Shown: positions 1 to 10,741 of the stretch, piece by piece
Layout: every line of letters begins with the position of its first letter
How positions within the stretch are numbered: position 1 is the first letter of the stretch
Source of the DNA: Prinia subflava
Lineage: Eukaryota; Chordata; Aves; Passeriformes; Cisticolidae
Reading direction: 5' to 3'
Length of the DNA stretch: 64,000 bases
Assembly (NCBI RefSeq): GCF_021018805.1
Contig: NC_086259.1
Coordinates: 12,367,001-12,431,000 of the forward strand
Notes under the pieces: generated by a model
The model's input: the letters and a program-made list of their open reading frames with translations, nothing else
Told to the model about the DNA's origin: nothing
The model's database searches: none
Position numbers and translations under genes: made by a program

Positions 1-1632
1 TATCTATGCACCTACCTAAGTAGTGTAAATTCCTATAGAATTTATATCAATTTGATTTAAAAATCTAAGTGTTTTGATAATAAAATTTTTGAAGAGTTTT
101 GTCCACCTGTGCTGTGTGATGATAATTTTGTTAGACTTATATTTAACTATGGTAATATATTAGTACACTTATCTCACTCTTAAAACAACATTTACTGTGT
201 AGCCTTGGGTACTTCACCTTCTGTTCTCCTGGCTGTAAAGCAGGAGCAATAACAGCATAGCCAGGAGTCACACACAGCCTCTCTGAGCTGTGCACAGGGG
301 CTTTGCTGGCAGTCAGGTCATCGAGGCATCCCCTCTAACCCATTCTTTGGCTTTCCTTTTGAGGAATAATGAAATTTCTACAAGAATGTTTCAATTAAAT
401 GCAAAACTGCACCCCTTGCCCAGTATCAACAACCATCTGAAGTTACTATGAAGGTGAATTCTACTCAGAAAAACCACAACTCTTCTTTTGAGATGCAGGT
501 AATGTTGGGGCATTAAAAGGAGTGGCCTCCTGACCCCCGCTCGTGTCCTGAGGCAGTAGATTGGGTTACTTGCTGTCATTGCCTTGGCTTGGCTAACTGC
601 TCATAAAGTTACAGAGTTTTAAAATTCCTACAACACCACTTATTTCCACAAACATCTGCAGCTCTGGTTTCCATAGGCCAGTTTCAAATTCAGTAGAGAA
701 ATTTTTCTTGACTTTTACTGCCTTTCTTACTAAGGCTTCCCCTAATTTCTTGTGGACTGAATGGACTCCTACCAATTCTGTTAACCACTGCAAAGAAGCA
801 ATTTTTCATTTCCTGAACTTCTTTTTGTACAGATTAAAATCCTTCTCCCTTAAATACTAATATAAAAAAATATTGCTATATTACTTATTTGCTATCATGT
901 AATCATTAATTACACATCCAGAGTTAGAGCTTAAACAACAGATTTCCGAGATAATTAACTGTTTGAATTAGTTCATCATGTTATATAGAAAAGGAGACAA
1001 ATCTTTAGTTTTTTCTGGCACTGGATTTTTTAGTTATTACTATTTATTTAATACTGCTCTTTGAAGAATGGAATACATTATAATATTAAGCAAAATATAA
1101 GAAGTTGTTAGTTTAAGCAGCTTATCTTTTTCTTTTGATCAGACAAATGAAATTGAGTTTCCTGTGGGGGTTTGTTTTGTTTTTGTTTTTGTTTGTTGTG
1201 TTTTTTACTTGTTTGTTCACTTTACAGCAAAGTACTGATCTAAGGAATATTTCTACCTCACAGTTACAGCCCTTATCAGTGATCAGAAACACATCATACT
1301 TCTCCTTAAACAAGAATGATGGTGAGCTCCTTTGTGGATGGAAAGGAGAACAAGTAGAAAGAAAAGGAAGTGGCTTTGCCTCAAGCAGCCAAGGTGAAAT
1401 ATGTGTTTACACTTACCTGAAAGTAGGAAACTTCACTTCCCAAGCTTAGCAATGCCACACTCCGTGTTCATTTGTGCCCATACACGTAGGAAATGAGAAG
1501 GGATTTCCTTGGCACACAAAAAGCAGGGCAAGGAGGGAATTTGGAGTGGCATCTATTTGCTGTTGTCTCACTGTGCCACTCTGACAGGCTGCCAGGAGCT
1601 GGCACTGAGCTCACCTGCCATGGAGCTGCTGC

Positions 1633-1656
1633 GGGGCTGGGGGGGCTGGCCCGGGG
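1633..1656 (+). other. Potential G-quadruplex motif
   Basis: A run of four G, a CT spacer, seven G, a CTGGCCC spacer and four G. The seven-G run can be split into two G tracts, giving four tracts with short loops. It sits in a small GC-rich patch (about 1590-1720) inside AT-rich DNA. Structure formation is inferred only. Confidence 0.35.
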
Positions 1657-2797
1657 TGAGGCCACAAGGGAGCCCAGCTCCTCCAGAAATGCTGCTCCCA
1701 AGCTGCCACACACAGTTAGGGACTAAGCAACTTTTAGAGCAGCTGAAGCACAAAAAGGGGAGTTATGACCCCTGTTGTAAGGAGGAATGTGTGTGTGAGG
1801 AACAGCCAGCTCAGAATAGAGGCCTGCTCACCTCCCACAGCTCCCTCACCCACAGGGGAAAAACACAGCAAAATGCTCCCTGGCTCTTAAGCAGTCATTT
1901 GTTTTGATACACTTTAGTACTTGTGGATAACACCAGCAATTTAAAAGATTAAATTACACCACAACCTCTCTGTGAAATTATCAGTGTGCTTAAAATTATT
2001 TACCTGAGTTAACTTATATAGCAACAAGGAAACCAGTACTCCATAACCAATGCAATATGAGTTTGGTGCTTGGGAAATGCATAGCTATGTTTTCAAACGC
2101 ATACCAAGCACTTTTCTTTTATCGTTCTTGTGCTCAGGATGCTAAATATTTAACTATATTCAACCAATGGCATTATCTAAATGAAGTGAAAGATCCTATC
2201 ACATGGTCAATCCAACACTTACACTGGGCTATTTAATTGTCTGCTTAACTGAAGCTAAAGTTCAGTGACCCACAGCAAGTGAAATTCTCAGTGCAGAGTG
2301 CGATAATATCTTTGTGATCAGAACAGCATGCTTTCCTAGCTCTTTGGCTCATAGAGTATCTATGTATTTCCAGTGGCTAAAAGATGTAATTTTCTGTATC
2401 TTGGACAGAGCAAAGTATCTTTCTGAGTATCAAACACAGAAAAACTGTGATAAGACTTGAAGAATCTAGGGAAGAAAAGGGGTGGGTTGTAGGAAATACT
2501 CTGAAGTTCTTATAATTCTTCTCCATTTGTAGTATTAAAAGGAATGTGAGTATAAGTGAAAAAATAGCAACCTGGAAATGTTAAATGTTAAAGTGTAAAA
2601 TAACATCTTTTTTTTCTAGGAAGCTCCCCCATTTTCTACAAAGTTGCCTAACTTAAGCCGTTACATAAAATGGAAATTGTGGCTGAAAGATATAATTCCT
2701 TGAATAATTTGCACTTTCTTGCTCTTGCTCTTTGTGTTTCCATTGCTGCTGGAAATGTATCAGGTCCCTGGGTGCACTAATTATTCTTAATAATCCT

Positions 2798-3110
2798 CTA
2801 CTCCACAGACCCTGCCTCTAGGAGTCCATATAAATTCAGGCCTGGAACTTCACCCCCTCTGTGGCCTGCATTGTTGGAGTGCTCATTTGGGTTCTGCCCT
2901 GGCCGTGCCTGTGCTTGGCCATGCACCGTGTTGATCCAGGGCCTGACACACGGACTGACTGCCTGACGTGACCCTGGCTGACCAGTGTGGTCCTGCTGGG
3001 TCATTACTGGCTGGTTCTAATGATGTTTATTCTTAATGGACCTGATCCTGACCTTGACACGCAGATTGATTCCTTGGCTTCATCCTTGGGCCAGACTCAT
3101 GTGCCCAAAA
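2798..3110. repeat. GC-richer block, possible decayed interspersed repeat
   Basis: This block differs in composition from its surroundings, contains a TATAAA-like motif near 2830 and many CTG/CCTGAC-type words, and ends near 3110. It could be an old LTR or other repeat. I could not define terminal TG/CA ends or a target-site duplication, so the class is unknown. Confidence 0.22.
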
Positions 3111-6100
3111 CAAAAAACAGGAGCCTGGAGTGAACCCAGAGGCAGAAAATCTTCAATTTTCATTTTACTTTAGTTGTCAAAGAACAAAATAAGGCGTGTA
3201 ACACAAAACAGTTGGATTTTAGTGTAATATACAATGCAAATCTTGGGGTAGAATGGATATTTAGGGAAATGGTTATTGCATAGAAACCTCTAATTCATGA
3301 CGTATTCTTCCTAGAAGTGCTATGAGAAGTTCTTCAGCAAAATCAGTTTCTTCTAATTGTTTCAAAAGTGGGATTAATCAATTAGTGTAATGCTGTTCAA
3401 CATGACAAACCTAAGAGGATTAAGCCAAGCCTTATTCAAAGACACAAAAAACATTACATAGAAACTAAAGATTACAACAGAGAAAAAGGGTGTTTGAAAC
3501 CAAATCTATTGCTTCTGTTTTCTGCTTTACTCCTAACACTTCTGTTATTTTCTTAAAGGAAAAGCTTTCGCAATTTTCTTATCAGGGATATCTTTAAGAC
3601 TGCAAGAACCATTTCTAATTTTAACCACAAGGAGGTGAAGTCTTTTTGAAACTTTTTGAGAGCATAGAAATCAATAATATCACCTGGCAGGAGATGTGAG
3701 CTACTCACATTCAAGTCAAGGTCCAGCTCAACATGCTCATTGATGGTTTTGCTGACGGGGCAGGGAGAAGTTGTTTCCAGCACAGACTTCTCATAAACTG
3801 GTATGAGGCAATTATATTCTGTCAAATACTCTCAGCTTGTCTAATTTATGCAATATTTGAAACAATGTGGGCTTAGGGTCCTGAAGAGCAAGAAAGAGAT
3901 GGACTAGATCACTCTGAAATAAAGTTGAATTCTTAATATATTATTGTGTTTTTTGTCTCAATGACCTGAACCTTAAATATGGTTCACAACTGAAACAATG
4001 AACCAAGTTCTTCACTGCTTGTTTCAGTGACTTCCAGAGTATTAAAATTAAGCCTAACATTTTAAAATGGAAAAGCCACATGGTGGCAGGAGAGAACAAG
4101 GCATGTAAAAACCTATGCTGCTAAATGCTTCCCTCAGATTTAACTACATCATGTTCTACAGCACAGCTAAAGGCCTGTGGCTGTATTTTTAAATCTAAGA
4201 GGCACTAACAGAACTCAACAGGTGCAATGTTTAATAAAGTGTCTGACTTCTAAGTTTCTGATACTACTCACCAAGTTCACCATGAATTATACAGTAAATG
4301 CTAATATTACTGTAACTTTTGCAATTATGTAGTAGAGTTAAGGTACTGAATCTGCAACCTGTTTTCAGATTGCCTACACTGTAATATATTCCCATAGCAC
4401 GAGAGATGCAGTGACTAAGAGTGATCTTCACACAGCTGTTTTCTTATTGTGGCTCTTATGGTGACATTACCAATGACAGAGCATGAATATTCAAATTCAC
4501 AATTCTGTGAAAATGAAATATTTAACTCTTAATATTCTGTGTAATGTGTTATACCATGAACAGGTCTGCTATGCAAAAATGAGAAGTCTGATTTTTCAGT
4601 TTACGATCCAGTAAGAGCAGGCTAAACTTCTAACCCTCCAATGTACAACCATCTGGACACAGCCTTCACTTTATTCACAATACACTGTTTGTAGATATCT
4701 CTGCAGTTCACACTGTTTTCCAGTTAATAGCCAGTGGAAATAGTGATGCACTTACCTGCACACACAGTTAGTACCTACACAGATGCAGCCAAAACTGAAG
4801 ACTGACAGTTAATTTTGCAATCAAGATATAGTTCTGATAGCTGGCTTCCACTAGATAAATAAGTGGATTTTGCTGTTTCATAGATGTAAAATCAGGATTC
4901 CTAATTTAAGAGCTGTGACTCTTTAACCTGTATTTGAAGACTTCATGCCATTTTTTTCATTAATTCCATCATTTAAATCACTGACTTGACACATATCATA
5001 AAAATAATTTTCCTCTAATCTGAACATTTCTTCAACTTCAATCTATTTTAAAATGTTGAATTATTCTAAGAACCATCTACATGCTTTTTAGCATATTTGA
5101 TTTAATGGGAAAGAAGACACAAAGAAATTCAATAGTACACAATTCTCTTATCTCCATACCTATCAGTGCAAGAACTTTCCTAGGACTGTAAACAGTGTTG
5201 TAAAGTCTCTGAAATCCTGGTGTCCCTCATTGTGGCCCTGTTACTCTTAGTGCTAACAGGAGCAGCATAAGCTACTCACCCTCTCAGAGGACAGCCTTAT
5301 GTCTCTCTAAACTCTGCTTTATCGAATTTTTTTCTTTAACCTATTGACCACTAGTGTGGATCACACTGAGTAGTTTTCTAATAAAAAACTGTTTTAGTGA
5401 TGCACTGATCTGACAAGAAAGCATTCACAAAAATGCAAGAACAGTCTTGCAGCTCAATAATTTTCACTTCCCTGTCTGTTCACTTTCTATACTCAGCTTT
5501 CATGGCTGAACTTCTCAGTTTCATTTTAAGCCCATATTATTCTTAATAATCTTGACTCACTTATTTCTCATGTTTTACCACTCGAAAAAGCCAGTAACTT
5601 TTCCTTTGTCTTCCCTTTTCCCAGTATATGCAGAAAAAGGAATAATACAAGAGCTGTACACTAACCTGTAGAGAAAACCTTCACCGCTGTTAATATTTGC
5701 TACTTCTACATCTTCTAAAATATTTATTCTTTATCAGACTCTTGCTTGAATGTGAAAGAATTTGAATTCCTATGTTATTTCTGTGCCACCTGTTAGCTTC
5801 CAGGTTCTTTTATTCCTTTCACCCAGGCATAGCAGGCAAATCTTTCATTTAGTCCTGTTAATTGTAACCCTAAGAGTTCCATAACTGCAGCCTTAACTGT
5901 CTTTAAAATGTGTCTTCTGGTGTACTTCTTGCTAGAAAATGTTGTGGTGGTTTAAAAAAATTTTGTTTTTTAATATAATGCAATTGACCTGTTTCTGTTT
6001 GCAAATAAGGATTTCTGATTTCCCTTGTGCTACTCCTTAAATTACAAGTTGCATGTAAATATTCACAAAGCTCCATTGTTTTAATCTGGGTATCTGTTAT

Positions 6101-6901
6101 AACTCTTTTATCATGATGTTTACAGAAACATTTTGATGTCAACAAGCAACAAACAGTGTAAGGCTGATGCTCTTTTCTTTATGTCCTTTTCTATCCTTCT
6201 TGTATGTTGGCTGTATGAACTAAAAATTCCTCAGGCTTTCCTTCAATCCATTTAATACAACATGAATTCACTTTAAGCAGCATGATACTACTGCAATAAA
6301 TGTGAAAAAGTCCTGATGTAAACCCACAGAATGTTCACAGCAAGTTTCAGGCTAGGAAATACTGAAACATTGAGAGATAAATGTTAGAAGATTATTAATT
6401 TTTTAAAATGTAAGAAATTCAAACTATCTGGTCGCCTCCTAGTACTCAGTGTTCTAAGTGGTGTTGCACCACATCACGTTCCCTGTACCTCAGTGTAATC
6501 TGAGGTGATTTGACTCAGGTGACTGAAGTGGCCCTCTCTTAGCTCAGCCTTCTGCCTTGCTGTGTCATGAGAAATAGCTGGACATAAAACCACAAAGCAG
6601 ACTTCAAAAACAAGGGTAGAGGGGTTAGGAAGTAAGCAAAAAAAAGAGGAACTCAAATGACATGAAGCCTCTATTTTCTCAGGAGAATCTGAGTGTGTCT
6701 CGAGTTACTAGGAAGTCACTATTTTGATCTAGCTTGAACAAGAGAAAGATGTGAGAGCCTGTTAGTACTGATGCAGTGCTAAATGTGGCTGCATTGCTAG
6801 GCCTGATTTTGCTAGACCTGCTCAAGGAAGCAGCAGACAACCAAGTTATCTGCTTGTATTTTAGGTAGACTCTTATGGTCCCAGTTGACTGTTGTGTTGA
6901 C

Positions 6902-7264
6902 TGAAGCTGGGATCAGATAAAGATCGGGGACTAGAGAAACGAGGGTCCAAACCAATATGGTTCTCCTCTTTATTCCTTGAGATGGCGGGTTAAATACAGA
7001 CAGAATAGTTTACAAGAACAGGTGCATTCTGATAGGCAGTGAGAGTAAAGAAATATGCAAACAACGTGGAGTTAAGGCAGCTACGGAGTTTCAGTGTAAT
7101 TACTCTATTCTGTGGATAGATACACCTTAACACAATTCCCAGTGCAAAACAAGCGTATCTATTTCTACGTAGGGCAAACGTCCGAGGCCTAACAGGCCTA
7201 GGTCTAAGGCCTGGTCTGAGGCCCAGTTTGGGACAGCTCTACAAGTCATCTTGCTCCTGCTACA
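6902..7264 (-). mobile_element. Solo LTR of an endogenous retrovirus, with 6-bp target-site duplication
   Basis: The 363-bp element is bounded by direct repeats GTTGAC at 6896-6901 and 7265-7270. Read on the minus strand it begins TGTAGC and ends GCTTCA, the TG...CA ends with short imperfect inverted repeats expected of an LTR. On that strand a TATTTAA box (complement of 6990-6996) lies just upstream of AATAAA (complement of 6969-6974), followed by about 70 bp to the end; this is a plausible U3-R-U5 order. A 6-bp duplication is typical of class II (ERVK-like) integrases. No internal gag, pol or env sequence flanks it, so it is the product of LTR-LTR recombination. Intact ends and a perfect duplication suggest a fairly recent insertion. 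Confidence 0.85.
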
Positions 7265-8748
7265 GTTGACAAAAATGTTAAATTAGCGAGGATTTTAATT
7301 GTGCAAACCAACATTTCAAGAACTTAACTCTATTTACTCTACATAAAACTGAAATTAGTTAAGACTGCTGTTTTAGTATGTTCTAATACTTCTCTATCAG
7401 CCTTCAAAAGAAGCACAGTTCTTGGAGATGACTACTGGAAGTACACCCAAGGCCATTAACAAGAAATTAAGAGGGACAGCTCTAGCTCCTTGATGGACTT
7501 CCTGATTTACAAGGACTTTAGTACTGTGAGTAAAAAGCAATGGAGAAAATGTGAAAAATTAATATTGAGGCTGAAAATTCATGCTAGACTGATAGAAATG
7601 AAAGTACTGGTCAGGCAGCTTGTACTAAAGTTTGCCTGGGTGTTTTCTCACCCTGTGAGTTGTGAAATGCTTGACTCCCCGTGGCCTAGAAGTTCAGTTG
7701 CAGTGCTCATGTGCTCAGGAGATAGTAAATCTCCTCATCTGTTCTATGTTGTTGTTGAATAGTGAGTGATTTCTATCTCAAGAACATATTGGGAAATACA
7801 GCTTCACTTTTTTATGACTAGATAACTGAAACTGCTGCTTTTTTGTGAGATAATGTCACATTGCTATATTGGATGTCCCATAGCAATTAAAAGCCATTAG
7901 TGGGGTGAAAAAGACTGGTAGGTAAAGAACGAGGTAAAGTCTAAAGGTTTTTATCTGTTGCTTACTATTTCCTGCAAAAGACAATGCTAAAGTTTTCTTT
8001 AATTTCAGTGAAATTAAAGTGCTGTACACTTTTCTTCTATTCAGGAAAAAAACCATTTTGATAAGAAGTAGGAGTAACAAATACATATGCACAGTTTAGA
8101 GAAATATTCTTCCATTAGCAGCTAAGGATTTTACTTCCCCATGTTTATTTCAGTTTACAAGCTAAATTAATACAACTCAATTATCCTTACACAATCACAC
8201 TTCAAAAATTAATTTCTGGTTAGTATTTGTAATTTCTTTGTAAAAATAAGTAATGTAGCTATTTAGCAGCTGTCCAGAACAAGGAATGTGAAATTACAAT
8301 AAGCTTCATAATCAGTAGTTATGATGTTATAAGCTTGATGTTATTACAAATTATTGACTTAAAAATTTACAAAGCAAGTATAAAAAACTTTAGGTACAAT
8401 TGAAATAAATAAAACTTCAAAAGCAAACACTTGATGCCATGCAATTTTTCACAGTGAATTTAAACACGTTCACAAAACTAAAGCCCTTGCAAATACTAAT
8501 TTTATTGGCTTCTTATGGCAAAGTCCACTGCTCTATAAGAGAAGAAAAAAATAATGCTTTTATTTGCAAGGTGAAGTTCTTATGATATGAAAAACTTTGT
8601 ACTATCACCATCATAATTTTCTTACACATAAAAAATAATACAAAGGATCTTTCCTTCCTCCTCACCTGAGCCTGATCTGATTCTTCCACAATTTAATAGA
8701 CATCTTGGAAGCTTCACTCCTTTGACTCAAAATTCAAAGTATATATAT

Positions 8749-8951
8749 TTAATACATAAAATTGTCACTGAAGTATGCAATGCATTTGCCATCACATATA
8801 GCATGCAGTCTGCAGAGATGTTTGCCATACAACACAGTTCTCACACCTCCTTCTTCTTCTGGAAGGATGTCACACTCTGCGTTTGACTTGTTCACTACCC
8901 CAAGATAATGCAGTAAATGAGCTGTGTAAACAACCCTTATTACTTTCACAC
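8749..8951 (-). CDS. Candidate terminal coding exon of an unrecognised gene
   Basis: On the minus strand a T-rich tract ending TTTAG (at 8952-8954) is followed by an open frame of 67 codons with coding-like codon choice (many GAA, GTG, CTG, TGT/TGC), ending in TAA at 8749-8751. The peptide contains acidic PEEEGG and Cys-rich GKHLCRLHAICDGKC segments. The frame has no good ATG (it opens at GTG), which fits an internal or last exon rather than a whole gene. AATAAA occurs downstream on the same strand (complement of 8558-8563 and 8501-8506). I do not recognise the family. It lies about 0.5 kb downstream of the GPCR on the same strand, so the GPCR could sit inside one of its introns or the exon could be an unprocessed remnant. 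Chance is a real alternative. Confidence 0.33.
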
Positions 8952-9383
8952 CTAAATAAAGTAATGAATAAAAATAGCTTTAGATTTTTCCATCAACCTA
9001 GAAGATTTTTGTGTCACTAGAACACTTTAAAACCATTCTTACCTATACAAAGAATTTAACTTCTTAAAACTTTAGATTGTATAAGGATTTTTGAACGTGT
9101 AACAATTTTTTTTCTGAAGAAAAACTTAGTTTTAAGCTTTCAAGTCTCTCTTTTCCACATGCAGTTCTTTTCTGTTTTCTGCACACAGACTTTCTAGAAA
9201 TCAGAAATAATTTTAATGGAAAGTAAAAATGCTGTATTCCTTACAATTTGCGCTTTTAGCCACCTTGCTGATGTTCTCAGCAACTATGAAATTCATTTCA
9301 TGATGTGAATATTAACTTATGAACCGAACAAGGTTGTTAATGTCAATTCTTTTGAAAAGCACAAGAAAAAAAACCAAAAAGTT

Positions 9384-9389
9384 TTTATT
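9384..9389 (-). terminator. Candidate poly(A) signal of the GPCR gene
   Basis: TTTATT on the plus strand is AATAAA on the minus strand, about 90 bp past the GPCR stop codon. Distance and orientation suit a short 3-prime UTR. More distal signals also exist (8558, 8501), so the main site is not certain. Confidence 0.45.
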
Positions 9390-9477
9390 TCTCTCCAGCT
9401 TTCCATGGACTGCTTAGTAAATGAAACTGAGAAAATGAGGAGAAAGGAATGACACAGATTATTCACTGAGTTCCTTG

Positions 9478-10488
9478 TTAGAGATTTTCTGTGCCTACCA
9501 CAGGATCTTCACTTTTGGCTACAACCAGACTTCTTTTCTTGTCTTCCACTGTTACACTCTGACTGATCTGTTCAAACAGCTTTGACATCTTGGCAAACCT
9601 CAGGTGGTTCTGAAACCTTCGTGCAGCAAAAGCATAAAGCAGCGGGTTAATACAGCTACTGATAAATACAAGTGCTCCAGAGATGTACACTCCTTTGTCT
9701 ACGATTTCTTCCAGTGCCAAAGACATCTCCTCATTAGAGAGCTCTGTTTCAATTGAAATAATATCCAGGATGTTAAAGACATGGTGAGGGAACCAGCACA
9801 GAATGAACGCCACCACCACGCTGGCAATGAGACGTTCCGATCGCCGCCTGGATTGGTAAGTCATTCTGCTTATTCTCCTTGCAACACACACATAGCAGGT
9901 GCAAATAATAATGAAAGGGATGACAAAGCCTGCAAGGGTCTCCAGCAGGAGATATGACACTTTCTGTCTGTTCGAAGAGTAGTTGCGACACGTGCAGAGA
10001 AGTCGACCGTTCGTTTCTTCTGTCTCTTGAAACGGAATGACAGAAATGCCAAAGGCAATAGACAGGAACCAAATGAGGAACAAGATCAAAGAAATTCTTT
10101 CTTTTCTTCTGTATGCTTGAATTGTGAAAGGGTAAAACACAGCCAGTAGCCGCTCCAAGCTGAGTGCTGTGATCAGAAATATACTGGCATACATGCTGCA
10201 GTAAATAATGAAAACCAGCATTTTGCAGAAGATGACTCCAAAAACCCATGAGTCAGCAAAAGAGTAAATCCAAATTGGTAAAGTGATCAGTACAAGGATA
10301 TCAGCAATGGCCAGGTTCAAGATCAGCAGGACTGAAAGAGATACTTGCTTCATTTTCCTACAAACAGTCCAGATAACGATGCAGTTTCCAGGGGCACCAA
10401 TTATAAATGACAATCCCAGTATTATGCAGACTACTGACCTCACAATATTCCATGTTGAGTTGTCACTGCTTTCCTCAGCTAGACTCAT
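9478..10488 (-). CDS. LTB4R: Leukotriene B4 receptor-like GPCR (BLT family)
   Basis: A complete intronless coding region of 336 residues for a class A GPCR at the plasma membrane. The family binds leukotriene B4 or related eicosanoids and couples to Gi/Gq in leukocyte chemotaxis; ligand and coupling here are inferred. Visible hallmarks: N-glycosylation sites N10-S-T and N169-Y-S; TM1 GN at 34-35; TM2 LNLAIAD with D63; Cys88 at the start of TM3, pairing with Cys165 or Cys167 in loop 2; TM3 segment SMYASIFLITALSLERLLAV at 98-117, very like BLT1; ERL at 112-114 in place of DRY; W140 in TM4; P191 in TM5; CWFP at 231-234 in TM6; NPLLY at 281-285 in TM7; a 45-residue Ser/Lys-rich tail. Start ATG is 10486-10488; length matches the family (about 350). 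Birds may carry several BLT-like paralogues, so the symbol marks the family and not proven orthology. Chemoattractant receptors of the FPR/CMKLR group are the next alternative. Confidence 0.93.
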   Translation of the reverse strand: MSLAEESSDNSTWNIVRSVVCIILGLSFIIGAPGNCIVIWTVCRKMKQVSLSVLLILNLAIADILVLITLPIWIYSFADSWVFGVIFCKMLVFIIYCSMYASIFLITALSLERLLAVFYPFTIQAYRRKERISLILFLIWFLSIAFGISVIPFQETEETNGRLLCTCRNYSSNRQKVSYLLLETLAGFVIPFIIICTCYVCVARRISRMTYQSRRRSERLIASVVVAFILCWFPHHVFNILDIISIETELSNEEMSLALEEIVDKGVYISGALVFISSCINPLLYAFAARRFQNHLRFAKMSKLFEQISQSVTVEDKKRSLVVAKSEDPVVGTENL

Positions 10489-10734
10489 TCCAGAAATTCT
10501 TCTGTTCTCGGTTGCTCTGTGCTCTGCTTTTACTCTGCAGGTGTTGGTGAACTGCTTGAAAGTTCTCCTCTAACAGATGTTTTGAAGGCTCGTGGAGGCT
10601 ATGAACTCACATCCTCATGCTCACTCTTACAGACATCTGACCACATATGGCAGTTCCTGCTGCTTAAGAGGATGGGTATTTTTGCATACAAAGCAAAAGT
10701 AAAAATACAGTGCAGGACCTGACTTTGCTGTTCG

Positions 10735-10741
10735 TTATATA
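10735..10741 (-). promoter_or_regulatory. TATA-like box upstream of the GPCR
   Basis: The minus strand reads TATATAA about 250 bp upstream of the GPCR ATG. It would place a start site near 10705 and give a 5-prime UTR of roughly 215 nt. No initiator or other element was established, and the real transcript may have an upstream untranslated exon. Confidence 0.25.

Larger units (their letters stand above)
1..6895. other. Gene-poor AT-rich stretch
   Basis: No coding gene can be supported here. Open frames are short and lack codon character, splice context or recognisable domains. The stretch holds a G-rich spot near 1.63 kb and a GC-richer block at about 2.8-3.1 kb; the rest looks like ordinary intergenic or intronic vertebrate DNA. 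Confidence 0.6.

Noticed and set aside
1135..1449. 104-codon plus-strand frame with signal-like start
   Set aside because: The hydrophobic part is a translated T/G-rich low-complexity tract; no domain and no splice support.
1509..1907. 132-codon plus-strand frame
   Set aside because: Starts at a non-ATG codon, lies in GC-richer noncoding-looking DNA, no family resemblance.
3553..3825. 90-codon minus-strand frame
   Set aside because: No recognised domain, no good acceptor; length is compatible with chance in AT-rich DNA.
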